Positions 1 to 9,239 of a stretch of 64,000 bases of DNA are shown here, piece after piece. The notes beneath the pieces were generated by a model, which did no database searches, was not told the origin of the DNA, and saw only the letters and a program-made list of their open reading frames with translations. Each line of letters begins with the position of its first letter. The first letter of the stretch is position 1. This DNA is from Xaviernesmea oryzae (lineage in GTDB: Bacteria > Pseudomonadota > Alphaproteobacteria > Rhizobiales > Rhizobiaceae): assembly GCF_900109605.1 (NCBI RefSeq), contig NZ_FOAM01000001.1, positions 1-64,000 on the forward strand, in the 5' to 3' direction. A program made the position numbers and the translations under genes.

Positions 1-592
1 AGCAAAGCAGCCCTCAAACCCACACAAAACCAACCCAAAACGACACCAAATCAACCCCACCAGCCACAAGGGCCAACAAGGCAGAAACGCCGCCATCCGG
101 CAGATCCTGTCGGAAAACATTCAGCCAAAAAACCGGCCAAACACAAAAACGAAGAAAACCAGCGCCAGAAGCGCCGCAACCCCTCGTTCGATGAGCGCCT
201 TATACGGCCACACACCCAAAAACGTCAATCCTCAAAATGAAGGAAACATGACGGATGAGCGTAACCCGCTGAAATGGCAGCAGGAAAAATGGCGCACACA
301 GGCCCGTACCCAACCAAGCCTCCCCGCAAACACCCCAAAGCAGACGCCAAACAGGCGCACAAATGGGAGCAGCAAGGAGAAAAATTGGAGAAAATGTGGA
401 GGAAGGACACTCAGTGGGACCGAACACGACGCAGCGTTCGAACCTAGTCGAGGATATGCTCTGTCCGCGCCCCACCCTGCCGGTATGTCATAAATGGAAG
501 GCGGTTGACGGCTGGCTTGGTTTCAAGTTCTCCCATGACCGGGAGAGCGAGGCCTGTGCGGGCGAGCGCAATGAGCATAAGGGACATGATGA
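1..592. other. T-poor, A/C-rich stretch without a convincing gene
   Basis: The first 180 bases of the plus strand hold only about eight T residues and are dominated by A and C; the bias fades by about position 430. Because T is scarce, stop codons are rare and all three plus frames stay open for 190 bases or more; one frame is open from base 2 to 493. The encoded peptides are Lys/Gln/Pro/Arg-rich, match nothing I recognise, and do not show the strong G/C preference at third codon positions of the neighbouring genes. It could be the disordered tail of a gene entering from the left, or non-coding DNA. I assign no gene. Confidence 0.5.
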
Positions 593-3088
593 ATGGCGGG
601 ACATCAGGAATGGAGCCTGGCGCTTCGGAATTTGCCGGAGCTTCCCGTTTCGGCTGTTCTTCCAGATGTGGCGGCTGCCTTGGCTGAGACGGGGCTTGCC
701 GTTCTCAGCGCTCCCCCTGGCGCCGGGAAGACCACATTGGTGCCGCTGACCCTGCTTGACGCGCCGTGGCGTGGCGACGAGGGGCGCATTCTTCTGCTCG
801 AACCACGCCGGCTGGCTGCGCGGGCGGCGGCGGCGCGGATGGCGTCTCTGCTGGGGGAGACCGTGGGAGCCACGATCGGCACGCGCATGCGGCTCGACAG
901 CCGTATCTCGGCGGAGACTCGAATCGAGGTGGTAACGGAAGGCGTTTTTGCCCGGATGATCCTGGACGATCCAGAGCTCAAGGGCGTGGCCGCCGTTCTC
1001 TTCGACGAATTTCACGAACGGTCGCTCGACGCCGATCTCGGTCTTGCCCTGGCGCTCGACTGCCGGGCGGCACTGCGGCCGGATCTGCGCATTCTCGTGA
1101 TGTCGGCGACTCTGGATGTGGCCGGCGTGGCGGCGCTGCTGGATCATCCGCCCGTGATCGAGAGCCATGGCCGCAGCTTCCCGGTCGAGATCATCCATCA
1201 GGATCGCCGGCCTGACGAGCGCATCGAAGACGCGGTCACGCGCGCGATCGTCTCGGCTCTGCAGAAGCTGGAGGGTTCGATCCTTGCCTTTCTGCCCGGG
1301 CAGGCAGAGATTCTGCGCGTGGCGGAGCGGCTCGAGGGACGTGTCGATCCGGCAATCCTGATCGCGCCGCTTTATGGCGCGCTTGGGCAAAGCGAGCAGG
1401 ATGCGGCCATCCGCCCGGCCCGCGATGGCCGGCGCAAGGTGGTTCTTGCCACCTCGATCGCCGAGACCTCGATCACCATTGACGGCGTGCGCATCGTCAT
1501 CGATTGCGGGCTCCAGCGGCTGCCCGTGTTCGAAGCCTCGACCGGCATCACCCGGCTGGAGACGGTGCGCGTGTCGCGCGCCTCGGCCGATCAGCGAGCG
1601 GGTCGCGCAGGGCGAACGGAACCCGGCGTGGCGATCAGGCTTTGGCATCCGGGACAGACGGCGGCGCTGCCGCCCTTCACGCCGCCGGAAATCCTGGCGA
1701 GCGATCTGTCCCGGCTGGTGCTGGATCTCGCCGAATGGGGCGTGAACGACGCCACGACGCTCGCCTTTCTCGATCCGCCCCCTTCCGCACATTGGGCTGA
1801 GGCGCGCGCTCTGCTGCAGCGCATCGGCGCGCTCGACGGCACCGGGCGGATGACGCAGCGCGGCCGGGCAATGCGCGCGCTGGCACTGCCACCGAGACTG
1901 GCGGCGATGGCGGCCGGTGCTGCGGAGGCTGGTTATGGCTTGGCCGCCTGCCGGCTTGCCGTGCTGCTGACGGAGCAGGGTCTCGGAGGGAGCGATATCG
2001 ACCTGGACGAGCGGCTGGCGCGTTGGCGCAATGAGCGCGGCCAGCGGGCGCAAGCGGCGTCGGCTCTGGCCGAGCGGATGGCGCGACAGATCAAATCCTC
2101 CGCCCGCCGCGATGGGGAAGCACCAGGCGCGGGCGTTTTGCTTCTCGACGCGTTTCCCGATCGCATCGCGCTGGCCCGGGGCAAGATCGGAGCCTTTGTC
2201 ATGGCCAACGGACGGGGTGCGGAACTGCACGAGACCGAGCGGCTGGCGCGCGCGCCAATGCTTGTCATCGCCGATCTCACAGGCAAGGCGGCAGGCCAGC
2301 GCGTGCTTTCGGCCGCAGCCATCAGCCGTGCGGACATCGAGGCCTATCGACCGGAGCTGATCACGACGGGCGAGGAGGTGGCGTTCGATCGCCAGGCCAA
2401 GGCGGTGCGGGCCCGGCGGGTGGTGCGCATCGGCGCAGCCGTGCTGGAAGAAGTGCCGCTGCCAAGGCCACGGGGGCCAGCGGTTGCCGCCGCTCTGGCA
2501 GAGGGCCTGCGCGATGTCGGTCTTGCCGAACTGCCCTTTTCCAAGGAAGCGATGCATCTGCGCGAGCGGCTGGACTTTCTCTTCCGCACGCTCGGAGAAC
2601 CCTGGCCCGATATGAGCGAGGCCGCGCTGCTGGCGCGGCTGGAGGACTGGTTTGTGCCCTTTCAGGGGGAAGCAACAAGCCTGGACTCGATCCGCCCCGG
2701 CTCTCTCAGCGAGGGGCTGCAGGTGCTGATCCCTGCCGATCTCCAGCGCCGCCTCGGCGAGCTTGCGCCTACCCATTTCGAGGCGCCGACCGGGCAGCGC
2801 CATCCGATCCATTATGATGGAGAGGAACCGACGCTGTCGATCCGGGTTCAGGAACTCTATGGCCTGACACGGCACCCGACCATTGGTGGCGGGCGCCGGC
2901 CTTTGCTGCTTGAACTGCTTTCGCCGGCGCACCGCCCCATCCAGACGACGCGCGACCTTCCCGGCTTTTGGGCCGGCTCCTGGAAAGAGGTGCGCGCGGA
3001 GATGCGCGGGCGCTATCCGAGACACCCCTGGCCGGATGATCCGGCTGCCGCACTGCCCACGACACTGGTCAAGCCGAGAGGCAGCTGA
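593..3088 (+). CDS. hrpB: ATP-dependent helicase HrpB (DEAH family)
   Basis: Protein of 831 aa, close to the usual 820-840 aa of HrpB. Superfamily 2 helicase motifs appear in order: Walker A APPGAGKTT near residue 42, a DEFH DExH box near 138, SATLD near 168, and the motif VI segment QRAGRAGR near 345. The HrpB-specific C-terminal region follows, ending in a Gly/Arg/Pro-rich tail. HrpB proteins are DEAH-box NTPases; their RNA or RNP substrate is poorly defined. The start is the first ATG of the frame, with AGGGAC a few bases upstream. It stands alone, followed by actS in the same direction after a 219-bp gap. Family assignment is firm; the precise role is not known. Confidence 0.93.
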   Translation: MAGHQEWSLALRNLPELPVSAVLPDVAAALAETGLAVLSAPPGAGKTTLVPLTLLDAPWRGDEGRILLLEPRRLAARAAAARMASLLGETVGATIGTRMRLDSRISAETRIEVVTEGVFARMILDDPELKGVAAVLFDEFHERSLDADLGLALALDCRAALRPDLRILVMSATLDVAGVAALLDHPPVIESHGRSFPVEIIHQDRRPDERIEDAVTRAIVSALQKLEGSILAFLPGQAEILRVAERLEGRVDPAILIAPLYGALGQSEQDAAIRPARDGRRKVVLATSIAETSITIDGVRIVIDCGLQRLPVFEASTGITRLETVRVSRASADQRAGRAGRTEPGVAIRLWHPGQTAALPPFTPPEILASDLSRLVLDLAEWGVNDATTLAFLDPPPSAHWAEARALLQRIGALDGTGRMTQRGRAMRALALPPRLAAMAAGAAEAGYGLAACRLAVLLTEQGLGGSDIDLDERLARWRNERGQRAQAASALAERMARQIKSSARRDGEAPGAGVLLLDAFPDRIALARGKIGAFVMANGRGAELHETERLARAPMLVIADLTGKAAGQRVLSAAAISRADIEAYRPELITTGEEVAFDRQAKAVRARRVVRIGAAVLEEVPLPRPRGPAVAAALAEGLRDVGLAELPFSKEAMHLRERLDFLFRTLGEPWPDMSEAALLARLEDWFVPFQGEATSLDSIRPGSLSEGLQVLIPADLQRRLGELAPTHFEAPTGQRHPIHYDGEEPTLSIRVQELYGLTRHPTIGGGRRPLLLELLSPAHRPIQTTRDLPGFWAGSWKEVRAEMRGRYPRHPWPDDPAAALPTTLVKPRGS

Positions 3089-3307
3089 TGGCGCGGACAC
3101 CGCGGCAAGCTGTCTCCCGCCCGATCGTTCCACCTGCTGGCCTTTGCGTTTAGCGACATATGTCGGTGGTAACCTCCAAGGGCGTTGCCTTGGGGCAAAG
3201 CGCTCTTATCAATGGGCTCCGGCCCGCCACACGCCGCTCCCCGGCGGACAAGGCTTGATCCAAGCCCGATTCAGAGTTCAGGTGATCAGAAACGCCGTCG
3301 GCAGCGT

Positions 3308-4663
3308 ATGAAAGAAACCATGACCGCACCTGACGCCCTTTCCCTCTCGCCGCTGAAAGCCGGCATGCGCTCGATGGCCGAGACGCCGTTCCAGCCCGAC
3401 CACGGGCGGACCTTGCGCCTGACCACGATCGTGCGGCTGCGCTGGCTGGCCGTGACCGGACAGGCGACGGCCGTGCTGGTGACGGCCTTCTGGATGCGCT
3501 TTCCCATGCCGCTGATGACGGCGGGACTTCTCATCGCGCTGCTGGCAACCGCCAATCTGGTGCTGCCGCTGATCTATCCGCAGGCACACCGGCTGCAGCC
3601 GCGCGCCGCCTTCGCGCTGCTGTTCATCGATCTCGCCCAACTGGCCGCGCTGCTTTTCATCACCGGCGGCATCGCCAATCCCTTCACCCTGCTCGTCTGC
3701 GTGCCTGTGATCGTCTCCTCGGCCTCACAGCCGCGCACCTACAGCATTGCGCTGGCGGGGCTCGGCATTGCAGCGGTGACGGCGCTGGCCTTCTCGCCCT
3801 TTCCGCTGCCCTGGTATGACGGCACGCCACCGACGCTGCCGCCGGTTCTCACCCTCGGATTCTGGGTGGCAATCGTCTCGACCATCATCTTCGCCGCCTT
3901 CTACACCTACCGCGTCTCGCTCGAGGCCAGCGAACTGGCCGAAGCCCTGGCGGCGACCGAACTGGTGCTGCAGCGGGAAAAGCATCTGTCCCAGCTCGAC
4001 GGTCTGGCCGCCGCTGCCGCGCATGAGCTGGGCACGCCGCTTGCCACGATCAGCGTGGTCGCCAAGGAAATGGTGCGTGAGCTCGGCAACGATCCGCGCT
4101 TTGGCGAGGATGTGCAGCTTCTGCGCAGCCAGAGCGAGCGCTGCCGCGATATTCTGCGCCAGATCACCACATTGTCGGCCGAGGACGAAGCGCATATGCG
4201 TCATCTGCCGCTGTCCTCGATGATCGAGGAGGTGATCGCACCGCATCGCGAATTTGGCATTCGCATTCGTTTGGTCGAGGAAAGCGGGCGGGCGGGCGAG
4301 CCGGTCGGCAATCGCAATGCCGGCATTCTCTATGGGCTCGGCAATCTCGTGGAAAATGCAGTGGATTTCGCCCGCGACGAGGTGGTGATTACCGTGCGCC
4401 ATACGCCTGAGATGGTCTCGCTGACCATTTCGGACGATGGCGAGGGTTTTGCGCCCGATATTCTCAGCCGGATCGGCGATCCCTATGTCACCAAGCGCCA
4501 GCGCGAGGACAGCGCCGGCGGCCTGGGTCTCGGCCTCTTCATTGCCAAGACGCTGCTGGAACGCTCGGGCGCGACGCTGACGTTCGAGAATGGCGGGCCG
4601 GACCAGCCTGGCGCACGGGTGCAGATCGTCTGGCCGCGTGCCATGCTGGAAACGCGCGGCTGA
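3308..4663 (+). CDS. actS: redox-sensing histidine kinase ActS/RegB
   Basis: Protein of 451 aa with about six N-terminal membrane segments, then dimerisation/phosphoacceptor and ATPase domains. It carries the RegB hallmarks: GGIANPF at residues 120-126, the quinone-sensing loop motif of this family; His239 in AAHELGTPLATI, the phosphoacceptor; and Cys279 in SERCRDIL, placed like the redox-active cysteine of Rhodobacter RegB. ATPase boxes are NLVENAVDFA, DDGEGF and GGLGLGLF. ATG at 3308 is preferred over upstream in-frame ATGs because it sits just before the conserved start of the protein. The partner regulator actR follows after 182 bp. In rhizobia ActSR controls acid tolerance, CO2 fixation and respiration genes; that role is known from the family, not seen here. 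Confidence 0.92.
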   Translation: MKETMTAPDALSLSPLKAGMRSMAETPFQPDHGRTLRLTTIVRLRWLAVTGQATAVLVTAFWMRFPMPLMTAGLLIALLATANLVLPLIYPQAHRLQPRAAFALLFIDLAQLAALLFITGGIANPFTLLVCVPVIVSSASQPRTYSIALAGLGIAAVTALAFSPFPLPWYDGTPPTLPPVLTLGFWVAIVSTIIFAAFYTYRVSLEASELAEALAATELVLQREKHLSQLDGLAAAAAHELGTPLATISVVAKEMVRELGNDPRFGEDVQLLRSQSERCRDILRQITTLSAEDEAHMRHLPLSSMIEEVIAPHREFGIRIRLVEESGRAGEPVGNRNAGILYGLGNLVENAVDFARDEVVITVRHTPEMVSLTISDDGEGFAPDILSRIGDPYVTKRQREDSAGGLGLGLFIAKTLLERSGATLTFENGGPDQPGARVQIVWPRAMLETRG

Positions 4664-4845
4664 CGATGAAGCCCTGTCACGCAAGACGGGGCAATCGCTT
4701 TGCGATAGAACGCCGGGAAGACAGAGGTTCGAAGCGCAAGTGCATATGCGGGCAATCGCCATCGGCTTAGTGGTGAGCCGAAAGGCCGAGCGCGGTTGAT
4801 GGGATGCGCAAGACGACAAGACGCTGGACGATTAAGGTGAAGGAC

Positions 4846-5451
4846 ATGGTGGACGAAGACGATAAGGCCATCGGTATCAACGGCGCTCAGCCGGCGCTGT
4901 CCGATGAGGAGAGCCAGGCGATCGGCCCCGATCCCTCGCTGCTGCTGGTCGATGATGACGGTCCCTTTCTGCGCCGGCTGGCCCGCGCCATGGAAATCCG
5001 TGGCTTTCAGGTGAACACAGCGGAAACCGTGGCGGAGGGCATTGCCAGCGCCACGCGCCACCCGCCGCAATATGCGGTGGTCGATCTCCGGCTGTCGGAT
5101 GGCAACGGGCTCGATGTGATCGAGGCGATCCGCCGCCATCGCGATGATACCCGCATCATCATGCTCACCGGCTATGGCAATATCGCTACGGCGGTCAATG
5201 CGGTGAAGCTTGGGGCGATCGACTATCTGGCCAAGCCCGCCGATGCCGACGAGATCGTTGCAGCCCTTCTGCAGAAGGCCGGCGACAGGGCCGAACTGCC
5301 CGAAAATCCGATGTCGGCCGACCGGGTGCGCTGGGAGCATATCCAGCGTGTCTATGAGCTGTGCGAGCGCAATGTTTCGGAAACGGCCCGGCGTCTCAAC
5401 ATGCACCGGCGCACGCTGCAGCGCATTCTGGCAAAGCGCGCGCCACGCTAG
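4846..5451 (+). CDS. actR: response regulator ActR/RegA
   Basis: Protein of 201 aa. The receiver domain has acidic LLVDDD near residue 36, phosphoacceptor Asp80 in AVVDLRLSDGNG, Thr in LTGYG and Lys in AKPAD. The C-terminal Fis-type helix-turn-helix (NVSETARRLNMHRRTLQRIL, about 179-198) is almost invariant in RegA/PrrA/ActR proteins. An earlier in-frame ATG exists at 4804, but ATG 4846 has an AAGGTGAAGG ribosome-binding site directly upstream and gives a length nearer the family norm. It is the cognate regulator of actS upstream. The stop codon lies inside a short hairpin shared with the converging mmcB gene. Confidence 0.93.
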   Translation: MVDEDDKAIGINGAQPALSDEESQAIGPDPSLLLVDDDGPFLRRLARAMEIRGFQVNTAETVAEGIASATRHPPQYAVVDLRLSDGNGLDVIEAIRRHRDDTRIIMLTGYGNIATAVNAVKLGAIDYLAKPADADEIVAALLQKAGDRAELPENPMSADRVRWEHIQRVYELCERNVSETARRLNMHRRTLQRILAKRAPR

Positions 5452-5470
5452 AGCATCGAAGCGATGCTCT
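5450..5470. terminator. hairpin between convergent actR and mmcB
   Basis: AGAGCATCG and CGATGCTCT form a perfect 9-bp stem around a 3-base loop. It starts within the actR stop codon and lies 15 bp before the mmcB stop. There is no T run on the plus side, so it may be a processing or weak bidirectional termination hairpin rather than a classical terminator. Confidence 0.45.
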
Positions 5471-5484
5471 AAGCGGGAGTTCTC

Positions 5485-6033
5485 TTAAGCGTCTGGATAG
5501 GCAGCCGGATCGGCGGTACCGGTGGTGATCGCCGAAATCACGCTTTCGTCGGTTGCCGCCCATTCGGCCAGCATCAGGCGCTGTGCAGCAGTGCGGGCGA
5601 AGAGAAGCGAGACCGATTTGCGGGTATGCGCCGCCAGTTTCTCCTCCGGTGCGTCGCGGATCATCTCCGCGCCGTAGCCATCCGACAGGAACAACCCGCA
5701 GTCGTCCGGAAAAATCTCCAGCGGCACGCCGGGATGGGTGGCGAAGAACAGCCGGTCGCAGTGCTGCCGATAATCGGGCCATTTGCGATCGACACGGAAA
5801 TCCTCGATCGACGTCTTGATCTCGACGATCCAGATCTCGCCTTTCGGCGAAAGACTGATGAGGTCGGCACGTCGGCCGCTCGAAAGCGTCAGTTCGGGAA
5901 GCACCGCATGGCGCATGTCGAACAGCGCCCGCTGCACGCCGCGGCGTACGGCCATGGCGCGGCGAGACTGCCGCCCGTCGATGAGCGGAGAGTCGTTGTG
6001 AAGAGAAAGAATCGCCATGGCGTCTTTTCGCAT
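5485..6033 (-). CDS. mmcB: MmcB-like DNA repair protein
   Basis: Protein of 182 aa resembling the MmcB family, which has a PD-(D/E)XK nuclease-like fold. Visible features are a basic N-terminal helix, ADLISLSPKGEIWIVEIKTS (an acidic residue followed by ExK, the nuclease-like core, about residues 56-75) and a conserved FFATHPGVPLEIFPDDCGL segment. In Caulobacter mmcB is a damage-inducible gene linked to mutagenic repair. The start at 6033 is favoured by AAGAGG six bases upstream; ATG 6018 is the alternative. It converges on actR and is divergent from the L,D-transpeptidase gene. Family assignment is from memory of the sequence pattern; enzymatic activity is inferred. Confidence 0.75.
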   Translation of the reverse strand: MRKDAMAILSLHNDSPLIDGRQSRRAMAVRRGVQRALFDMRHAVLPELTLSSGRRADLISLSPKGEIWIVEIKTSIEDFRVDRKWPDYRQHCDRLFFATHPGVPLEIFPDDCGLFLSDGYGAEMIRDAPEEKLAAHTRKSVSLLFARTAAQRLMLAEWAATDESVISAITTGTADPAAYPDA

Positions 6034-6195
6034 AGACAGCCTCTTGTTGCAAAAAAACAATGTGGCGGTGAATTGACGCGCTTCGCAGCACGAGCGGGTC
6101 GCAAATCTTTTGCAAAGCGGCATGTGATCGAAAATAACCGTGGTCAGATGGATGTTCGCATCCGACTCCTCCCTCGATCCTTGCAAGAGACACCT

Positions 6196-6885
6196 ATGCG
6201 CACCCGCAATGCTCTTCTGCTGTGCAGCCTGGCAGCAATGCTGGCGGCCGCCGGCTGCTCCACGGCGCCTGTCAGCCCGGTTCCGCCTCTGGCCTATGCG
6301 AGCCCTCCGCCGGCAACAGTGGCCGTTAACGAGATCTTTTCCGACAGCTACGGCCCGGTGGAAGACAATGGCTATGCGCTGCCGGCTATTCCGATCAACA
6401 AGGTGGACAAGCGCTTCCATCGCCAGATCGTCGACTATCCAACGAACGAGAAGCCCGGCACCATCATCGTCAACACGCCGACCCGCTTCCTTTATTACGT
6501 GCTGCCCGGCGGCAAGGCCGTGCGCTATGGTATCGGCGTCGGCAAGCAGGGCTTTGCCTGGGAAGGCCGCGCCTACATTGCCTGGAAGCAGGAATGGCCG
6601 ACCTGGCATCCGCCGAAGGAGATGGCGGTGCGCCGTCCCGACGTCGCGCAGTATGTCGAGAACGGCATGGGCCCCGGCCTGCGCAACCCGCTCGGCGCCC
6701 GCGCCCTCTATCTCTTCAACGAGCAGGGCCAGGACACACTCTTCCGCCTGCACGGCACTCCGGAATGGAACACCATTGGTACCGCTGCCTCCTCGGGCTG
6801 CATCCGCATGATGAACCAGGACGTCATCGATCTCTATTCGCGCGTCCGTCCTGGCCGCACTGCGCAGGTGATCGTGCAGCAGTAA
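6196..6885 (+). CDS. L,D-transpeptidase (YkuD domain) lipoprotein
   Basis: Protein of 229 aa. Residues 1-20 form a lipoprotein signal peptide ending LAAAGC, so Cys20 should be lipidated. The YkuD catalytic motif is intact near the C-terminus: HGTPEWNTIGTAASSGCIRM, with the nucleophilic Cys and preceding His. Such enzymes make 3-3 cross-links in peptidoglycan or attach proteins to it, and are abundant in Rhizobiales, where polar growth relies on them. The start follows AAGAGA in the leader; a longer upstream reading frame exists but the signal peptide fixes the start. It is divergent from mmcB and followed by a parS-like motif and a strong terminator. Confidence 0.9.
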   Translation: MRTRNALLLCSLAAMLAAAGCSTAPVSPVPPLAYASPPPATVAVNEIFSDSYGPVEDNGYALPAIPINKVDKRFHRQIVDYPTNEKPGTIIVNTPTRFLYYVLPGGKAVRYGIGVGKQGFAWEGRAYIAWKQEWPTWHPPKEMAVRRPDVAQYVENGMGPGLRNPLGARALYLFNEQGQDTLFRLHGTPEWNTIGTAASSGCIRMMNQDVIDLYSRVRPGRTAQVIVQQ

Positions 6886-6894
6886 GCCAGCCGA

Positions 6895-6908
6895 TTTCAC
6901 GTGAATCA
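6895..6908. promoter_or_regulatory. parS-like motif, copy 1
   Basis: TTTCACGTGAATCA, 10 bases after the L,D-transpeptidase stop and just before a terminator. Extended to 16 bases (from 6893) it matches the ParB consensus TGTTTCACGTGAAACA at 13 of 16 positions. The same 14-mer occurs at 21372 and 62341. It contains GAATC, a GANTC CcrM target. Confidence 0.5.
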
Positions 6909-6945
6909 AAAAACCCCGGAAGCAGCCGCTTCCGGGGTTTTTTGA
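6907..6945. terminator. bidirectional rho-independent terminator
   Basis: AAACCCCGGAAGC and GCTTCCGGGGTTT enclose a short AGCC loop, flanked by an A run on the left and a T run on the right. It therefore serves both the plus-strand L,D-transpeptidase gene and the converging minus-strand glcB. Confidence 0.9.
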
Positions 6946-6964
6946 TTTCAAGCATAAGCCAGTC

Positions 6965-9133
6965 TCACGCGGCAGCGTCTCCCTTCAGCTCCCGCCGGCG
7001 GCGGTGGAGCACAGGTTCGGTGTAGCCGTTCGGCTGCTCGCGGCCCTTGAAGACCAGATCGAGCGCTGCCTGGAAGGCGATGGACCCGTCGAAATCCCCA
7101 GCCATCGGTCGATAAAGCGGATCGCCGGCATTCTGGCCATCGACCACGGCGGCCATGCGCTTCATGGTTTTGGTCACCTGCTCAGCCGTCACCACGCCAT
7201 GATGCAGCCAGTTGGCCATGTGCTGGGCGGAGATGCGGAGGGTCGCGCGGTCTTCCATCAGGCCGACATTGTTGATGTCGGGCACCTTGGAGCAGCCGAC
7301 GCCCTGATCGACCCAGCGCACGACATAGCCGAGAATGCCCTGGGCATTGTTGTCGAGCTCGCGCTGGATCTCCTCCGGCGTCCAGTTGGGCCTGATGGCG
7401 ACGGGCACGGAGAGGATGTCGTCGAGCCGGGCGCGCGGGCGTGTCTTCAAGCTTTCCTGCACCTTGCCGACATCGACCTTGTGATAATGGGTGGCGTGCA
7501 GCGTGGCGGCCGTCGGCGACGGCACCCAGGCGGTGTTTGCCCCGGCCTTGGGATGGGCGATCTTCTGCTCCAGCATGGCGGCCATCAGGTCCGGCATGGC
7601 CCACATGCCCTTGCCGATCTGTGCATGGCCGGACAGGCCGCAGGCGAGGCCGATATCGACATTCCAGTTTTCGTAAGCGCCGATCCAGGCGGCCTGCTTC
7701 ATATCGCCCTTGCGGATCATCGGGCCGGCTTCCATCGAAGTGTGGATCTCGTCGCCCGTGCGGTCGAGGAAGCCGGTATTGATAAAGACCACGCGGGCGC
7801 TGGCCGCGCGGATACATTCCTTGAGGTTGACCGTCGTGCGGCGCTCCTCGTCCATGATGCCCATTTTCAGCGTGTTTTCGGCCATGCCCAAGGCCGCTTC
7901 GACGCGAGAGAAGAGCTTCGACGCGAAGGCGACCTCCTCCGGCCCATGCATCTTCGGCTTGACGATATAGACCGAGCCGGCATGGGAATTCATCTTGCGG
8001 CCTTCGGGGCCAATGTCGTGAAGCGCGATCAGACCGGTGATCATGGCGTCCATGATCCCTTCGGGCACCTCATGCCCTGCGCTATCGAGGATCGCCGGAT
8101 TGGTCATGAGGTGGCCGACATTGCGCACCAGCATCAAGGCCCGGCCCTTCAACCAGAGTTCCGAGCCGTCAGCCGCCATGAAGCAGAGATCGGGATGGAG
8201 CCGGCGGGTAAAGGTCTCGCCGCCCTTGGACACCTCCTCGGCGAGATCGCCGCGCATCAGGCCGAGCCAGTTGCGATAGATCAGCGTCTTGTCCTCGGCA
8301 TCCACGGCAGCCACCGAATCCTCGCAATCCATGATCGCGGTGATGGCCGATTCCAGGATCACATCGGCAATACCGGCCGGATCCGCCGCGCCGATCGGCT
8401 TGGCGCGGTCGATAAGGATCTGCAAATGCAGGCCGTTTTTCTTCAAAAGAACATGCGTCGGCGCGCTGGCGCTGCCACGATGGCCGGCGAACTGGGCGGG
8501 ATCGGCAAGCGCGGCGCGGCCTGCCTCGGTCTCGATAACGAGCGCGCCGGCTTCCACCGAAAGCTTGCGCACCGTTTCCCAGGACGCATCCTTCAGCGGC
8601 GCGCTGTCGTTCAGGAAAGCACGTACCCAGGCAATGACCTTGGCGCCACGCGCTTCATTATAGCCTGCGGTCTTGTTGGCGCCGCCGTCCTCGGGAATGG
8701 CATCGGTTCCGTAGAGCGCGTCATAGAGCGAGCCCCAGCGTGCATTGGCCGCGTTCAAAGCATAGCGGGCGTTCATCACCGGCACGACGAGCTGCGGCCC
8801 GGCAATGGTCGCGATCTCGGGATCGACCTCGCCTGTCGTCACCACGAAGTCAGGCCCTTCGGGCAGGAGATAGCCGATCTCGCTCAAGAAGGCCCGATAG
8901 GCCTCCATATCGCCGGGAGCGCCGTTCTGACGGTACCAGCCATCGAGCCGGGCCTGCAGCGCATCGCGCTTGTCGAGAAGCGCCCGATTTTCCGGAGCCA
9001 GATCCCTGACGATCTCGGCAAATGCGGCGAAGAAGCGCTCGGGCGCCACGCCCGTTCCCGGCAGCGCTTCGTTTGTCAGGAAGGCATGGAGCCCGCGGTC
9101 GATCTGCAATCCATCCTGGTCGATGCGGCTCAT
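6965..9133 (-). CDS. glcB: malate synthase G
   Basis: Protein of 722 aa, the normal size of isoform G. It condenses glyoxylate and acetyl-CoA to malate in the glyoxylate cycle. The signature is clear: [17 protein letters not shown] contains the catalytic Arg, [22 protein letters not shown] carries acidic Mg-binding residues, and [27 protein letters not shown] in the C-terminal part is typical of GlcB. Monocistronic on the minus strand, ending at a shared terminator. No isocitrate lyase gene is in the window, which fits the scattered glyoxylate genes of rhizobia. Confidence 0.96.
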   Translation of the reverse strand: MSRIDQDGLQIDRGLHAFLTNEALPGTGVAPERFFAAFAEIVRDLAPENRALLDKRDALQARLDGWYRQNGAPGDMEAYRAFLSEIGYLLPEGPDFVVTTGEVDPEIATIAGPQLVVPVMNARYALNAANARWGSLYDALYGTDAIPEDGGANKTAGYNEARGAKVIAWVRAFLNDSAPLKDASWETVRKLSVEAGALVIETEAGRAALADPAQFAGHRGSASAPTHVLLKKNGLHLQILIDRAKPIGAADPAGIADVILESAITAIMDCEDSVAAVDAEDKTLIYRNWLGLMRGDLAEEVSKGGETFTRRLHPDLCFMAADGSELWLKGRALMLVRNVGHLMTNPAILDSAGHEVPEGIMDAMITGLIALHDIGPEGRKMNSHAGSVYIVKPKMHGPEEVAFASKLFSRVEAALGMAENTLKMGIMDEERRTTVNLKECIRAASARVVFINTGFLDRTGDEIHTSMEAGPMIRKGDMKQAAWIGAYENWNVDIGLACGLSGHAQIGKGMWAMPDLMAAMLEQKIAHPKAGANTAWVPSPTAATLHATHYHKVDVGKVQESLKTRPRARLDDILSVPVAIRPNWTPEEIQRELDNNAQGILGYVVRWVDQGVGCSKVPDINNVGLMEDRATLRISAQHMANWLHHGVVTAEQVTKTMKRMAAVVDGQNAGDPLYRPMAGDFDGSIAFQAALDLVFKGREQPNGYTEPVLHRRRRELKGDAAA

Positions 9134-9239
9134 TTTTTCTCCTGAAATAGCGCGTGCTGAAGCAAGCTATCTGGCGATAGGTTCCCGATTGGCAAGGGCC
9201 TGTCAATCCTTGGGCTTGGCCCTCGCCACGTCTCCTGTC

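Noticed and set aside
433-450. GCGTTCGAACCTAGTCG resembling a tRNA T-arm
   Set aside because: No acceptor, D or anticodon arms can be drawn around it.
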